From Bacteroidota bacterium (GTDB lineage: Bacteria > Bacteroidota > Bacteroidia > AKYH767-A > 2013-40CM-41-45), in assembly GCA_016708785.1 (NCBI GenBank), contig JADJFC010000016.1:252683-316682 (forward strand): a DNA stretch of 64,000 bases, written 5' to 3'. Positions 1-10,389 of this stretch are shown here, piece by piece. Position numbers and translations under genes: made by a program. Position 1 is the first letter of the stretch. Every line of letters begins with the position of its first letter. The notes under the pieces are model-generated. The model made no database searches and was not told the DNA's origin. It saw only the letters and a list, made by a program, of their open reading frames with translations.

Positions 1-2315
1 GCTTTGATACCATCTGCAAAATTTCCTGCACTGATGAAACCTGAACGGAACATCAGTTCTGCATTCGGAGCCACATCGTGAACGATCTGCATCATTGCAC
101 GACCTTCATCCTGACCAACTCCATATGGAAATTCTTCTGATACGATTACAGATTTACTGAAATTTGGATTGCCTGTTCCCGGAAGATCACCGTTTTGAAC
201 ATCACGTTCAGCAGGTGTTGGACTTCCGAATTTAGTATTGTAACTGTCAGACATGACGCCAACTTTTACTCCGTCACCTGATACTTTCCATGCTTTTTTA
301 GCCATTGAAGAAACAGCGGCAGAATCACCCTGAGTGATTGTCAAACCGGTAGAAGCAAAGTTACCGTTGATCGGAGAATAATAAGGTCTTACGTAATTAA
401 TAAGTATTGGCAATGAATCCAGTTTCGGAAGATTAACAATAGGGAACATACCAGTAATGATCAGGGTAGTATCGCCATTGTCAATAATACTATTCATTCC
501 ATAAGCAGGTGTTTGCAATAATGCAAGCAGCTTATTGTATTCACCAATGTTTGCAATAACTTCAATTAAAACCTCTCCTTGATTATCATCAATAAGGAAA
601 ATATTATTGGCAGCTGTTGTGTCTACCAATGAATCCGGATAAGTATAGAGTTGTGTCAATTCAGAACCGATCAGATTACTGATGGTGTCATTAACAGGTG
701 GCTCATAATATGGGATGATACAATTTGTAACAAAAACATCAAGTGTTGCAGATGCAGTACAACCGAGAGCATCTGTTACGATATAATTATAAGTACCTGA
801 AGTCAGATTTAATGTGTCGCTTCCTGTGTACACGTAAGGAGCAGTTCCAAGAGAAGTTACAAGGTTGACACTTCCCGTTGTAAGTCCGCTTTCAAGGCAA
901 ACAATTAGCGTGTCTCCAACAGAAGTTGTCAATGTCAGATCACAAATAAATCCTTCATCAATATTTCCATCGCAATTGTCATCCAAGCTGTTCTGGATCT
1001 CAGTAGCATTCGGATTGATATCAAAATTGATATCGTCGCAATCTAAATCATTGCCAACTCCGCATGCAACAGGCATGCCGGCTCCAAAACCGTCGCCATC
1101 ATAGTCGAAATATTGAATTTCATAGTCGTAGCAATCAAAATTGTTTGTTACGTAACCGATTGGTGGGGTGTTGAAGCAACTTGATGTTGAGTTATAATTA
1201 TCTCCAAATCCGTCGCCATCAAAATCGGCATAGAATGTATATGTGGCATTTTGTGTCGTATCGTTATCATTACAATCGGTGTACGTTGTAACACTTCCAC
1301 ATGGGATTAAAATAGTTGATCCAATTCCGTCACCATCAACATCAGCATATGTTCTAAGAGAATCATTGCAATCAGTACTATCTGCGTTATAACCTCCTGG
1401 AATAAATGAACAAGAATATTTAAAGTTTGAGGGGTTTCCAAAACCATCGCCATCATTATCGCGGAAATATTTAGTTCCTGCCGTTACAGTAATATTTTGT
1501 GTACAAGTTGCAGTGTTTAAATTACTATCAGTTGCAGTCCATGTAACCAATGTTGTGCCGATAGGGAAACAAAGAGGGGCGTCGTTAGTAATTGTAACAG
1601 CAGAACAAGTACTGTTTGCTGTTGGATATGTTGGACCAACAATGATCGAACCAATAGCATTCGAAGGTTCATTATCAAATTCACGCGGCTGACAAATATA
1701 ATCAAGCGTTCCGCTTTGTGTTATATAATAAATTCCCGGTGCCGTTGGAGCAGTAAAACTAACTGATTGTGTAAAGACTGATCCGCTGGAAATGTATTGC
1801 TCACAGGCAATAGTTTGAGTTGTTCCACCGATACCTACGTATGATTGAACAACACAACCGGGACAATATCCTGTTCCGTAATCGAAGTAGACGGATAGGT
1901 TATATCCCAATGTAACATTCGATCCTGCAGTAACAACAGCAGAATTTCCCCCACCGTTTATTGAAACGTTGGTATATGTTTTTATTCTGTCGTAATTATC
2001 TAGTGGTACAGTTGTTTGAATTGCTGTTGGAACGTATTCAACATTACAAGCACCGGAAGGTGAATCCTGACAAACTGTTCTATCAGGTGGGCAGATTGTA
2101 AATACAGGTGGTATTGCACATGGACTTAGTTCGCCAATCTGGAAATCACCTAAACTCGTCATTCCTGATAAATAAATTGAATTTCCATCGACAGTCGAAA
2201 CAGGGTATGTCCATGTTGATCCATCATATTGTGCAGAAATAAAATTATCAGATACTGCACCGGCATCCACTTCAGTTCCATCCCATGATATAGTTGCATT
2301 ATAATCCGAAAAAAG
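1..2315 (-). CDS. Secreted S8 (subtilisin-like) peptidase, central part; runs off window
   Basis: Continuous reading frame on the minus strand (codon low coordinates divisible by 3), entering from a frameshift near 2309-2314 and leaving at base 1. Reading N to C: a CARDB-like adhesion module (about 2030-1740), a HYR-like domain with the CTQNITV ending (about 1690-1490), MopE-type repeats (DGDGFG... DCDD, DDNCDG, about 1470-950), an SprB-like unit (YIVTDALGC, about 830-720), then the start of an S8 domain with GVKVGVMSDSYN (catalytic Asp region) and DEGRAMMQIVHDVAP. That last motif is typical of the S8 subgroup with DEGRAM in place of the usual GTH. The catalytic Ser and any T9SS tail lie outside the window. 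It continues the gene beginning at 4450: a T inserted in a T run shifts the frame, and a TAA interrupts just before. It probably acts outside the cell or on its surface as protease and adhesin. Confidence 0.75.
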
Positions 2316-2349
2316 TTATTCCGGCATTTTCCAGCGTCCATGTCCTGTT

Positions 2350-2739
2350 TTAGCTTTTAGTTGAATCAATTGTTGAACTTCCGATATTAAGGTGATCACC
2401 GGCAATAGTATGAGCAATTATTCCGCCGGGAGTAACTACGTTTACATTTAACGAAATTGGACTGCGGTGAAGGTTATCTCCAATGAAAAAGTTTTTAATT
2501 CCCGAACCACTGAAATTATGTTGCATATTTCCACTTACCCAACTTGAAGTAGAAGAAAACAAATTTGCATTTGCGTCAACGATAATTTTATTTGCTCCTG
2601 TATGAAGTATACCATTAACCAAATCTAAACGTTGCGATACACGTTGCTCGCCGAATAAAAATACGTCATTCGGATTGTCAATTGTCAAACTAGTGATCGT
2701 TCCAGTTCCATAAATATTTTGCGCAACTGTTGAATTCAA
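2350..2739 (-). CDS. Middle fragment of the giant S8/LamG secreted protein
   Basis: Open piece of the same gene, ending at a TAA at 2350. Downstream in the same frame the reading continues with NRTWTLENAGIT, matching the common Bacteroidota pattern KSVNRYWTL..GI.F, so this TAA is probably a substitution rather than a true end. The frame is also open upstream of 2739 until a TAG at 2824, and upstream of that the sequence joins the LamG part through a frameshift near 2930-2945. The content is beta-rich (Gly, Asn, Thr, Ser), typical of the linker or beta-helix region between LamG and later adhesion modules. No independent start is convincing; the ATG-like start at 2739 reads TTG. Confidence 0.55.
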   Translation of the reverse strand: MNSTVAQNIYGTGTITSLTIDNPNDVFLFGEQRVSQRLDLVNGILHTGANKIIVDANANLFSSTSSWVSGNMQHNFSGSGIKNFFIGDNLHRSPISLNVNVVTPGGIIAHTIAGDHLNIGSSTIDSTKS

Positions 2740-2899
2740 AGTAAGGTTGTTGAAAATGATCGTACCTTGATTATTCAGATTTGCTCCTTGATATGTATAA
2801 TCGGTACCAACTATAGTTACGCCCTAGTTAACAACAAAATTGTTTGTTGTAAGTGCGCCATTTAATTCATGATACCCTGAAAGGAAATAAACCTGATTG

Positions 2900-4450
2900 C
2901 TACATTGTATAGTCGAAGTTGATGAAAAAGCCTCGTTGCCAAGCAGTTCCAAAAGTAAACAAGCCATTATTGTCCGGGCAAATGAATGCACCATTATGGG
3001 CAGTACCAATTTGAGTTAAGAACAATAGTGTACCGGTGATGTTGTTTACTGTTCCATTATTGATAAAGTAGTTTAATCCTAAATTGGTATTACGAATAGA
3101 TGGACCAATTGCATCAAAAGTATGATTGATAATTCCACTTGGATTATTTGTCAATTCACCTGTTCCGATATCGGCTTGATTGATTCCACTATGGAATTTA
3201 AAATTGATCACACTGTTATTGGTTATATTTCCAATGCTTGGATAAACAACATCACTACAACACGCCACGTCTGAATTTTCAAAAGTGATCGTTCCGTTAT
3301 TGGTAACTTGTACATACAAAGAACCGTTACTAAGCGTATTGTTTCCCATTTTCAATTCGCCGGAAGGATATATTAAAACTTCGCCTTGACCGTAAATTGT
3401 TCCACCATCAACTATCACTTTTCCCAATATATTTAAATCCGATATTGGGTCGTCAGCAACTACTAATCCGGTTTGTACTACTAAAGTTGCACCGGTATCA
3501 ACTGTAAGTTGATCTTCGGTAATTGTTCCGCCATTATTAATTGTAACTGTGTGAGGACTGCGAATAACAATTGAACTATGTGTATAATTTGGAGTGTTCA
3601 ATGCCGGCTGCCATGTACATCCATTAAAAAATTCCCAAGTTGATAGATTGCCCCAATCGCCACTAGCTACAGAACGATATTGTTCTGCAGAAGCAGGTGA
3701 AGAAGAATTTGTCCAATTTGAAGTACTTCCGGTTAAAGCAAAATTTGTTAATGTGCCTGTTTGGTTATTGCCACTAGCATCTGCAACAAGATTGAAACCT
3801 ATATTATTTCCATTTGCAACACCGTTATTGAAATGATATGCAGCAACAAGTCCTGCCTGAGCATTTAATTCACAATTCTTATTGTTTTGAATTTGAGTTC
3901 CAGTTCGTGCAACGTTCCAAACTCTAACTTCATCGATCGTTCCAAGTGTAAATCCTTGTAGAGTGCCGTTGATCAATCCTCCACCAATAGAAGAATTTGT
4001 TACAGATCCAGGGTTACGAGTTGTAGTTCCTGTACCATTCTGTATTCCGTCAAGATAGCAAGTTACAGCAGTGCCTGATTTTACCACAGCAATGTGATGC
4101 CATACATTGTCACTTACAGTACTAAGGCCATCTAACTGGTCAATTCCTATACCATCACCATAAGCAAGTCTCAACTTGCCTAAATTTAAACCTAAATAGA
4201 CATGGCCGTTTACAGTTGGACTTCCCCAAACAAATAATTTAGCAGATGCATCAGTAGTTTTGATCCAGCCTTCAATTGTGAAATTGGAGGTAAATGGAAC
4301 TACAGGAGAAATGTTGACATAGTCGTCCGTTCCGTCAAAGTTCAAAGCATTTCCTGTCTGGGCTCTTAATTCACTCGAATTACTGAAAGAACTAAGAAAA
4401 ATAACGGCCATAACTAGCATGGCCCATTTGAAGTGTACGTGTGTTTTCAT
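2900..4450 (-). CDS. N-terminal part of giant secreted protein: signal peptide plus LamG domain
   Basis: 516 residues. The signal peptide covers about residues 1-31 (basic start, hydrophobic core, cleavage near LRAQ). A LamG/concanavalin-like module covers about 32-190 (ALNFDGTDDYV at the start, WHHIAVVKSG in the middle, IDEVRVWNVART at the end, all hallmarks). After AYHFNNG comes an Asn/Gly/Thr-rich beta-solenoid-like stretch. The frame is lost near 2930-2945; another frame continues with the fitting sequence STIQCSNQVYFLSGYHELNG up to a TAG at 2824. The full gene therefore spans from 4450 to beyond base 1, at least about 1480 residues. The start is supported by the signal peptide and by a 330-base upstream gap. 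Export and surface display through T9SS is inferred from family habits; the sorting domain is not in the window. Confidence 0.8.
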   Translation of the reverse strand: MKTHVHFKWAMLVMAVIFLSSFSNSSELRAQTGNALNFDGTDDYVNISPVVPFTSNFTIEGWIKTTDASAKLFVWGSPTVNGHVYLGLNLGKLRLAYGDGIGIDQLDGLSTVSDNVWHHIAVVKSGTAVTCYLDGIQNGTGTTTRNPGSVTNSSIGGGLINGTLQGFTLGTIDEVRVWNVARTGTQIQNNKNCELNAQAGLVAAYHFNNGVANGNNIGFNLVADASGNNQTGTLTNFALTGSTSNWTNSSSPASAEQYRSVASGDWGNLSTWEFFNGCTWQPALNTPNYTHSSIVIRSPHTVTINNGGTITEDQLTVDTGATLVVQTGLVVADDPISDLNILGKVIVDGGTIYGQGEVLIYPSGELKMGNNTLSNGSLYVQVTNNGTITFENSDVACCSDVVYPSIGNITNNSVINFKFHSGINQADIGTGELTNNPSGIINHTFDAIGPSIRNTNLGLNYFINNGTVNNITGTLLFLTQIGTAHNGAFICPDNNGLFTFGTAWQRGFFINFDYTM

Positions 4451-4668
4451 GGGTGTATTAAGTGGGTAGTGTAGGAAATAAAAATAAGTATTTAATATTT
4501 GTGAGCAAAATCATAAATAAATTTATTTAAAATAAATATTTGCTTTTATTATATTATTAATTCTTCAAATATTCAGTGTTTTAGGGGCTTTTGGAGGTTT
4601 TTATAAGGAGAAGCCGAATTATAATCCCACCGTTTACCAAGTTTTTTGTTACTAAACAGTATTTGTTT
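4451..4668. other. AT-rich intergenic region upstream of the S8 gene
   Basis: Very AT-rich spacer between the minus-strand S8/LamG gene start and the terminator of the upstream small gene. It should contain the S8 gene promoter. I see no gene or clear TAnnTTTG-type box that I would defend. Confidence 0.4.
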
Positions 4669-4717
4669 AAAAAAAAAAGAACCCCGGAGATATCCAATTT
4701 TTGGAGTCTCCGGGGTT
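4669..4717 (-). terminator. Strong rho-independent terminator
   Basis: On the minus strand, an 11-bp perfect stem (AACCCCGGAGA at 4680-4690 against TCTCCGGGGTT at 4707-4717) with a 16-base loop is followed by a C and then a run of at least 10 T (A run at 4669-4678 on the plus strand). It lies about 70 bases past the stop of the small gene 4787-5032 and supports that gene being real. Confidence 0.9.
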
Positions 4718-4786
4718 ATATTTGATTCATTGTTCTAAAAAGAAAGTAAAGATGCAATGAATGCAGGCGAATAAATTTTCGATTAA

Positions 4787-5032
4787 TTACTTGTTGCTTT
4801 TTTCTGCTTTTTCAGCAACTGGCTCATCAGATTTGTGAGGATGTTCAGTCTCTTCTCTTTCTTGATCTCCATCATTGATAACAGGTTTTACTTTTTCATT
4901 TTTTTCTGTTGTCTCTGACGATTTTGAAGAGCCATCTTCCTTTTTCTTATTCATCGTATCGTTCTGGCCGTTTTTGTTTTGGTTGGCATCAGTTTTTGTT
5001 GGAGACGTTACGTCTTTTTGGTTGTTTGACAT
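4787..5032 (-). CDS. Small highly charged, disordered protein
   Basis: 81 residues, almost entirely Lys, Glu, Asp, Asn, Ser, Thr and Gln, with no hydrophobic segment or signal peptide, so probably a soluble, intrinsically disordered cytoplasmic protein. No family recognised. Support comes from the complete, uninterrupted frame, an A-rich leader before the ATG typical of Bacteroidota (no Shine-Dalgarno), and the strong terminator just downstream. Function unknown; a stress-related role would be a guess. Confidence 0.65.
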   Translation of the reverse strand: MSNNQKDVTSPTKTDANQNKNGQNDTMNKKKEDGSSKSSETTEKNEKVKPVINDGDQEREETEHPHKSDEPVAEKAEKSNK

Positions 5033-5189
5033 TTTGTTTTTATTTTAAACTGTAAGAATAATTATACTGTAAATTTCATTCTATATTTCTTGCTTTGTAT
5101 TGTATAATTGCAGTGATTGTTTGTAAAATTCATATATATTAATTCTTGATCGTTTGTTAGAAGAGCAAATAACCTAGCCTGGTATGCCA

Positions 5190-6121
5190 TCAGTAAACAA
5201 CCAGTTTCTCCGATCTGTTAAAACCATCTCCGCTTACATTAACAAAATAAATTCCGGGGTTTAAATTCAATTCATTCTTCTCAATAAATATATTTTCATC
5301 TTTCAATTTCGTAATGATTTTGTTGAATTGGCTAACACCTGCTGAATTGAAAATGAAATATTTACTTTCATCTCTATTTAGTTGTCAAGTGAAATATTTA
5401 CATCTCCATTCGATGGATTCGGAAAAATAACCAATGACTTTGTTGTGTATGATATTAGATTCGGGTTCTCATTATCATCAAATCGTGCTGTATTTGATTT
5501 TTGAATAGAGAATTGATCGTCAATTGAACCGGTACATGTTAAGAATTTGCAAGTAAGATTGTTGCCACTAACTTCCAGAATCAAACTACCGCTTTTCGAT
5601 AAGATCGACTTGAACATGGCATTATGTGGATAGCCTGAAGCGGTTGAACTTCCGGCCTGACCAGCTGTTCCTGCAACTACGTAAATTGTTCCATTTCCTT
5701 TTCGGCTGGACTTGGTAAATGGTCCACCACCGCTTTGGACTATGTTTCCTGAAGGATACACTGCAGAGTTAAACGTATTTTCAAGCCCTAAATGGTTTTT
5801 GATAAAGAAGCTGCGTTCATAACTATGACTATGTCCACTCATTACCAAATCAACACCATGCTGTTCAAGAAGAGGAATTATATTCTGTCGCATATCAATT
5901 AGCTCCGTACTCGCATCAGAATTGTGACTTCCTTTAGAGTAGGGCGGATGGTGAAAATAAACGACCACCCACTGAAGTGTATTCGCTGTCAGATCATCTC
6001 TCAACCAATTATACATTGCACTCGATGAATTATTGTAGGATCCATAACTATCTAGTGCAATAAAACTATTCCGCATCCGTACCTGTATTGTATGCATTGT
6101 CGCCCAGCCAAAGCCATCCAT
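5190..6121 (-). CDS. Metallophosphatase (purple-acid-phosphatase-like), C-terminal half with T9SS sorting domain
   Basis: Second part of the gene starting at 7388. It contains the later calcineurin-like motifs: FHHPPYSKGSHNSD (metal-binding His) and GHSHSYER (terminal His-x-His). The T9SS sorting domain begins VIFPNPSNGDV. Near 5378-5390 a stop after SLDN is followed in another frame by RDESKYFIFNSAG and LNPGIYFVNVSGDGF, ending at TGA 5190-5192, so the sorting domain is complete apart from one indel. The first residues before NSFIALDSYGSYN (about 6064-6121) overlap the upstream fragment in another frame and are probably not real protein. The gene is exported and probably surface-attached or released through T9SS. 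Confidence 0.75.
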
Positions 6122-7388
6122 TCACTACTTGTCCTGCCGTGTATGCTGCGAATGAATTTCTCACAGCTATTTGATTAGCTGATCCCATTCCGAAGTCGCC
6201 CGTCACCCAAAATTTTACAGCTTGACTACTTCCATTCGCAGGAGCTGTGTAAAAATAATTATTTGCATCGCCTTGTAAAATTGATCCTATCGGGCCAATT
6301 GAATAGTAGTACTTAGTATTTGCGACTAATCCTCCAAGTACAACTGTGTGCTCTGTACCAAATGTTGAGTTCGTTGCAGTGTTATTAAGTAGGGTAGTGG
6401 AAACACCATACTTCACTTCATTGTTGGTTGCAGTACTGGTTCGCCATTGGATTGTAACACCTGAACTGGTCGCTACAGGCAAATATGGTCCTCTAATTAG
6501 ACTAGTTGAAGGCGAAGTTCCTGATTGCGTTGTAAACCATCCACTCGGAGAAAATAAACTTGTTGATCCGGATGTGCAAACGGATTGAACTATAAATTCA
6601 TAATTTGTAACCGGCAATAGGCCTGTTAAAACAAAGTAAGTTGAGTTGGTGTTGGCAGCAGTAGAATAAGCGAGACCTGAATTCCGAACTCTATAGGCAA
6701 CATTATATGAAGATGCTCCTATTATTGGTGACCAGAATACTTCCATGCTGGAAGAAGTTGCATTCCTTGTACCGAATAAATTTACATTTGGAGTTTCGCA
6801 TGAAGTTGTTTGTGCCGGATTACCGATCAACTGCATTTCAAATGTTATATCGCTCGAAGACGTAGAACGATTATGTACTTCAACAGCAATTAAATTATTG
6901 CCATTTGTGAAAAGCGAATTTGCTAAAGTTGCAGTGAAGATTGTTGAACCATCATCACTACAAGTAGATGATGCTTTTGTATTATAGGCGATGGTGCCTG
7001 AAGGCATGTTGTTTCTGTATACTTCCACATTATTCACATAAACTACAATTCCATCATCTCTTCTTACCTTCATGGTGAAATTCGAAAATTGTGTTGGATT
7101 TGAAATGCTGATTGTTTTTCGGAAATAGTATCCAATCTTATATGCGGCCATTATTGTGACAGGCGAATCTCCACATCCTAATTCTGAATTTCCTGTCTTC
7201 CATGTAGCATCACTAAAAGTGCTATTTCTCCAATTAGTTCCTTGGTTAGATCCATCGTCTAAATATTTCCAACTTGAAGTGACTCCGAAAATTGTTGTCT
7301 GAGCTAAAGATTTTGCACTAAGAAAAGTAAGTGAAATCAGTAAAGTGAATCCGATTGTTATATGTAAAAAATAATTTTTCATTAGCAT
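6066..7388 (-). CDS. Metallophosphatase, N-terminal half (signal peptide, FN3, PAP N-domain)
   Basis: 440 residues. The signal peptide covers about 1-29; MKNYFLH two codons in may be the true start. A jelly-roll-like module follows at about 30-190, then a fibronectin type III domain (about 200-285, TNYEFIVQSVC) and the purple acid phosphatase N-terminal FN3-like domain (about 295-380, RGPYLPVATSSGVTIQWRT). The catalytic domain starts with GDFG (about 397) and GDNAYNTG (about 429). It then runs directly into a segment matching the sequence after the GNH(E/D) motif. Family members normally have roughly 60-70 residues between these points, including the metal-binding GNHD, so a deletion removed an essential ligand (see finding). 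In the window the enzyme would be inactive. Confidence 0.8.
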   Translation of the reverse strand: MLMKNYFLHITIGFTLLISLTFLSAKSLAQTTIFGVTSSWKYLDDGSNQGTNWRNSTFSDATWKTGNSELGCGDSPVTIMAAYKIGYYFRKTISISNPTQFSNFTMKVRRDDGIVVYVNNVEVYRNNMPSGTIAYNTKASSTCSDDGSTIFTATLANSLFTNGNNLIAVEVHNRSTSSSDITFEMQLIGNPAQTTSCETPNVNLFGTRNATSSSMEVFWSPIIGASSYNVAYRVRNSGLAYSTAANTNSTYFVLTGLLPVTNYEFIVQSVCTSGSTSLFSPSGWFTTQSGTSPSTSLIRGPYLPVATSSGVTIQWRTSTATNNEVKYGVSTTLLNNTATNSTFGTEHTVVLGGLVANTKYYYSIGPIGSILQGDANNYFYTAPANGSSQAVKFWVTGDFGMGSANQIAVRNSFAAYTAGQVVNGWLWLGDNAYNTGTDAE

Positions 7389-7520
7389 TAGGTATTAAAA
7401 CTGTGATTGTTAAAAGAGCGATCACAAATTTCAATAACATGATGATGAAAAGTGTTGTAGAATTAATTAAATAATTTGTATAATTCACTCATGCTTGAAA
7501 AGAACATGACAAATGCTTTG

Positions 7521-7604
7521 TTATTTTTTCTTGAGTTTATAATAAACTCCAACTATGATCACTGCTATGGCTAAAAATGCCCACCATTCTATGTATTCTG
7601 TCAT
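7521..7604 (-). CDS. 27-residue single-pass membrane protein
   Basis: ATG at 7602-7604, TAA at 7521-7523, frame intact. The peptide starts MTEYIEWW, has one hydrophobic helix of about 17 residues (FLAIAVIIVGVYY) and ends in KLKKK, a positive-inside anchor. Its ATG overlaps the TGA of the upstream 62-residue gene (ATGA), so the two are translationally coupled. No family recognised; too short for ordinary gene calling. Probably a small membrane protein acting with its partner. Confidence 0.6.
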   Translation of the reverse strand: MTEYIEWWAFLAIAVIIVGVYYKLKKK

Positions 7605-7790
7605 GCTTTTTCAATTGTTGAATAACTCAAGCCAATTCCCGAGAAAAATAGCATTAGGCCGGGAATTCCCAGAATAAATATTTTTATATCCTCTCCACTT
7701 CCAATTGAATTAATCAATTGCATGGCAGTAAAAATTAGTATTATCATTCCTAAAATGGTAAGTAATGTTCCAATATTTTTTCGTGTTCAT
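7601..7790 (-). CDS. Small two-helix membrane protein (one frameshift)
   Basis: Starts MNTKNIGTLLTILG if one T is removed from the six-T run at 7776-7781, giving 62 residues that end in YSTIEKA at TGA 7601-7603. There are two transmembrane helices (about 7-25 and 36-55) with a short polar loop (SIGSGEDIK). It resembles small conserved membrane proteins I associate with Chitinophagaceae-type genomes, but I cannot name a family. It is coupled to the 27-residue gene downstream by an ATGA overlap. Confidence 0.55.
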
Positions 7791-7922
7791 TTTGTTGGCA
7801 TTAATACTCAAAAGTACCAATACCAAACCTATTGCCGTTATGCAATTATTCGAATAGTTTGTATAATTCACACTTGTAAACTGCAAATTTTCACTTTCTC
7901 AGAATTTTTTAATCCTGGTGGA

Positions 7923-8438
7923 TTATTTAGTTTCTTGCTTTGAAGTCAAAAAGCCAATCTGTTTTCTTGGCATCTGATTTTCTTGTTTCTCTAGTAACTC
8001 GTCTAAGTAATGAAAACAAGCTCTATATTTTTAGTGTTATTTTCCGTTTTCTTTTTATTTCTTCAATGGCCAATCAAATTCCATATTATCCATTGACATT
8101 TCCTTATTCGTGAAAATATTCCATTATCCTTATGTTTACATCAATAGCCCAATCCTTTTTAAAATTCCTGATAGCATTGCCATTCCCTGTTCAGTAAATG
8201 CATAAGGTAATTTTCTGTTGCCTCCCCAACTTGATGTTCCAATTTGGAACATCAAGTTTTTATGTTCATTTTCAGTTAATTGAAACATGAAGTCGTTTGG
8301 AAATCGTTTGATATTTCTACTAACTGCTTTGTTTAAATCCCTTGTATTTACATTATATAAATGTGCAAGATCTTTGTCAAGCATAATTTTGAGATCTCTG
8401 ATAAGATAGATTTTGCTTATTATTTCATCACCTATCAA
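7923..8438 (-). CDS. ORF6N domain protein (frameshifted)
   Basis: The N-terminal 90 residues match the ORF6N domain: IYLIRDLKIMLDKDLAHLYN, then RFPNDFMFQLTENEH, then SSWGGNRKLPYAFTEQG. The family is linked to phage KilA-N-type DNA-binding or antirepressor proteins and is common in Bacteroidota genomes. After LSGILK the frame breaks, but the neighbouring frame continues WAIDVNIRIMEYF, and a further shift restores LDELLEKQENQMPRKQIGF, the usual C-terminal segment, ending at TAA 7923-7925. Full length is thus about 170 residues with two or more indels. Likely a DNA-binding regulator of phage or accessory origin. Confidence 0.75.
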
Positions 8439-8601
8439 TGTTTTCTTTTATTTGAGTTCATAAGTTCTTAGAACGATATATAATACAGGATAGAAATTGT
8501 TATATTGGATTATTTTGATGATAATATTTAAATAAGTTGTGTAAAGAAACTAAAATGTAGTTTGTATAATACTAGGCAGAAAGAGTTGTTCTCATTTAAT
8601 A

Positions 8602-10055
8602 TAATACAAATAATGCCACAGCCAACTTTCAATTTTATAACCAATTCCAGTGGAAGTGTTGTTTCGTCCATGTTAGAACCATTATCTGTACTTAAATATT
8701 GGAAACCTGCAAGAAGTTCGGGATCCTTTGTTGTCGCAATTCAAGCGCGCGAAAATAGCCAAGGTTGCCCACGCTGAACCAGCATTAGCTGAATATTTAC
8801 AAGTCCGTCAAGATCTTTCCAATCCGAAGTACTGTTGTTTGATTTACAAAAATCAACTAGAGCTGATTGAAATACCTGTAAGGCGGGTAATTGATATTGG
8901 TCCACCAGAATCCTCCGTCTGAACTTGCCAATCCACTCTGGCAGCAGCGCCAGCAAGCATAAATGATGCTGTCTTCAGATAAAAGTTTGACGTAGTTTGT
9001 CCAAGAAGTGGAACTGAGGTAAATGACCTGCTCATTGTTATGAACATGAAAGCCTTTATAGGTCCCAATAAAATATTGGAATCGATAGCTTCAGCATTGC
9101 AATCATAGAAATTGATTCCGTTTTTTGAGAAGCTTCCTCTCAATTAATTGCAGCAGTGATCACTTAAATAACCCGCAGAAGTGGAGGTGTAGAGCATTCC
9201 ATTTTTTTTGAATATGAGTGATTGTGTTTTCACTGGCATACCTAAATTGATATATTAAAATCTTCTATCAAAGTATCGCTACGGAACAAAACCACCGCAT
9301 TAATCCTCAGCATAGATTTTGTCATTGCAAATGAACTTAAAGATTGACTTCGAGAAGGTTGTTATTGAAATCACCCAGCTATTGCCGCCATCCACCGATT
9401 TTTATAAATTGATGTATAATAACAACGAAAGTTGGTTTCGTTAGCCAGGATTTGCAACTTACGTTGCCCGGGAATTCCTGCTGTTGGTATTGAGTCCTCG
9501 TTGCGCCCAAAATTATCGGAGAAATACATATTTCAATGCCTGTTCCGAATGAACTTTTGGGAAACATAAATTCTGTTGTTGTTTGCCGTGGGGCAACTTG
9601 TGTTGTTGTTGATGGTGGCGGAGCAATGGCATTCCATGAAAGTCCATTGTCGATAGAGTAGTAGAGAATCCATTCTTGCACCTTACATAAATGATTCCTG
9701 ATTCAATGACATACCTTACTGGTGGATAAATTCCCGCAGTGGTCATTGTATTCCATGTTAGGCTACTATCAAGAGAGATAATTCCTCCGGAAGTATTATA
9801 AAAGCGGTCCTAAATCAATTTCGTCATTGAATCTACATTGAACGACCCGCCGATATTCCGTGTTCGGATAAGACCAATTTGTTCCATTGTCATTACCAAC
9901 AGCCAATCCATTCAACGTCCCCGAAAACAAAGTGAATCCAAAGACTGGATGAAGTTTCAATTTTTCCTGGCCTTGATAACTTGCCATTGTACCGACATGA
10001 TTGAAAGCAAAGAAAATAAAACAAGATTAGTTTTAAAAATTAGCTTGTTTTTCAA
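8602..10055 (-). pseudogene. Secreted BNR/Ycf48-like repeat protein, heavily frameshifted
   Basis: Fragments in all three minus frames join into one protein. A signal-peptide-like segment begins near 10055 (TTG start, KLIFKTNLVLFSLLSIMS). Repeats follow of the kind DNGTNWSYPNT, DSSLTWNTMTTAG, SIDNGLSWNAIAPP and STDNGSNMDETTLP, the Asp-box-like signature (S.DNG.TW) of BNR/sialidase-type propellers. At least five indels are needed over 1.4 kb, more than in most neighbours, so either the read quality is poor here or the gene is dying. The C-terminal end is uncertain and no sorting domain was found. An extracellular propeller is the likely fold; substrate unknown. Confidence 0.5.
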
Positions 10056-10171
10056 GTGATGAATTTTCTATTGTGAAAGAATACTCTTTGGTCCTGCTGA
10101 AAAGGAAACCTAATATAGGTATTTCTTTCATTTAGAATTTCAGTAAATTATGCTGTTCAGGTTGTGAGAAA

Positions 10172-10194
10172 ATGCAGGATTTATAATCCTGCAT
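10172..10194. repeat. Palindromic repeat
   Basis: Perfect 9-bp inverted repeat ATGCAGGAT / ATCCTGCAT around TTATA, followed at once by a second weaker hairpin-like unit (GCCTGCGGATTTATAACTGCGCC, about 10201-10223). It looks like intergenic REP-like sequence. The remainder of 10056-10390 shows no gene. Confidence 0.5.
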
Positions 10195-10389
10195 CTCTGA
10201 GCCTGCGGATTTATAACTGCGCCTATGGTATTTCCTTGTCAAAACAAATCCTGCAAACTTCCTCCCATCTTTCTCCACACCTTTTTCAATCAGATTCTTA
10301 TCACAAGTATATAGATATGGAAATTTCTGTCCAGTTTTAAAACACTCTTGAAGACTCAGTTTGTTTCTTTACAGCCTTAACTGATATGT

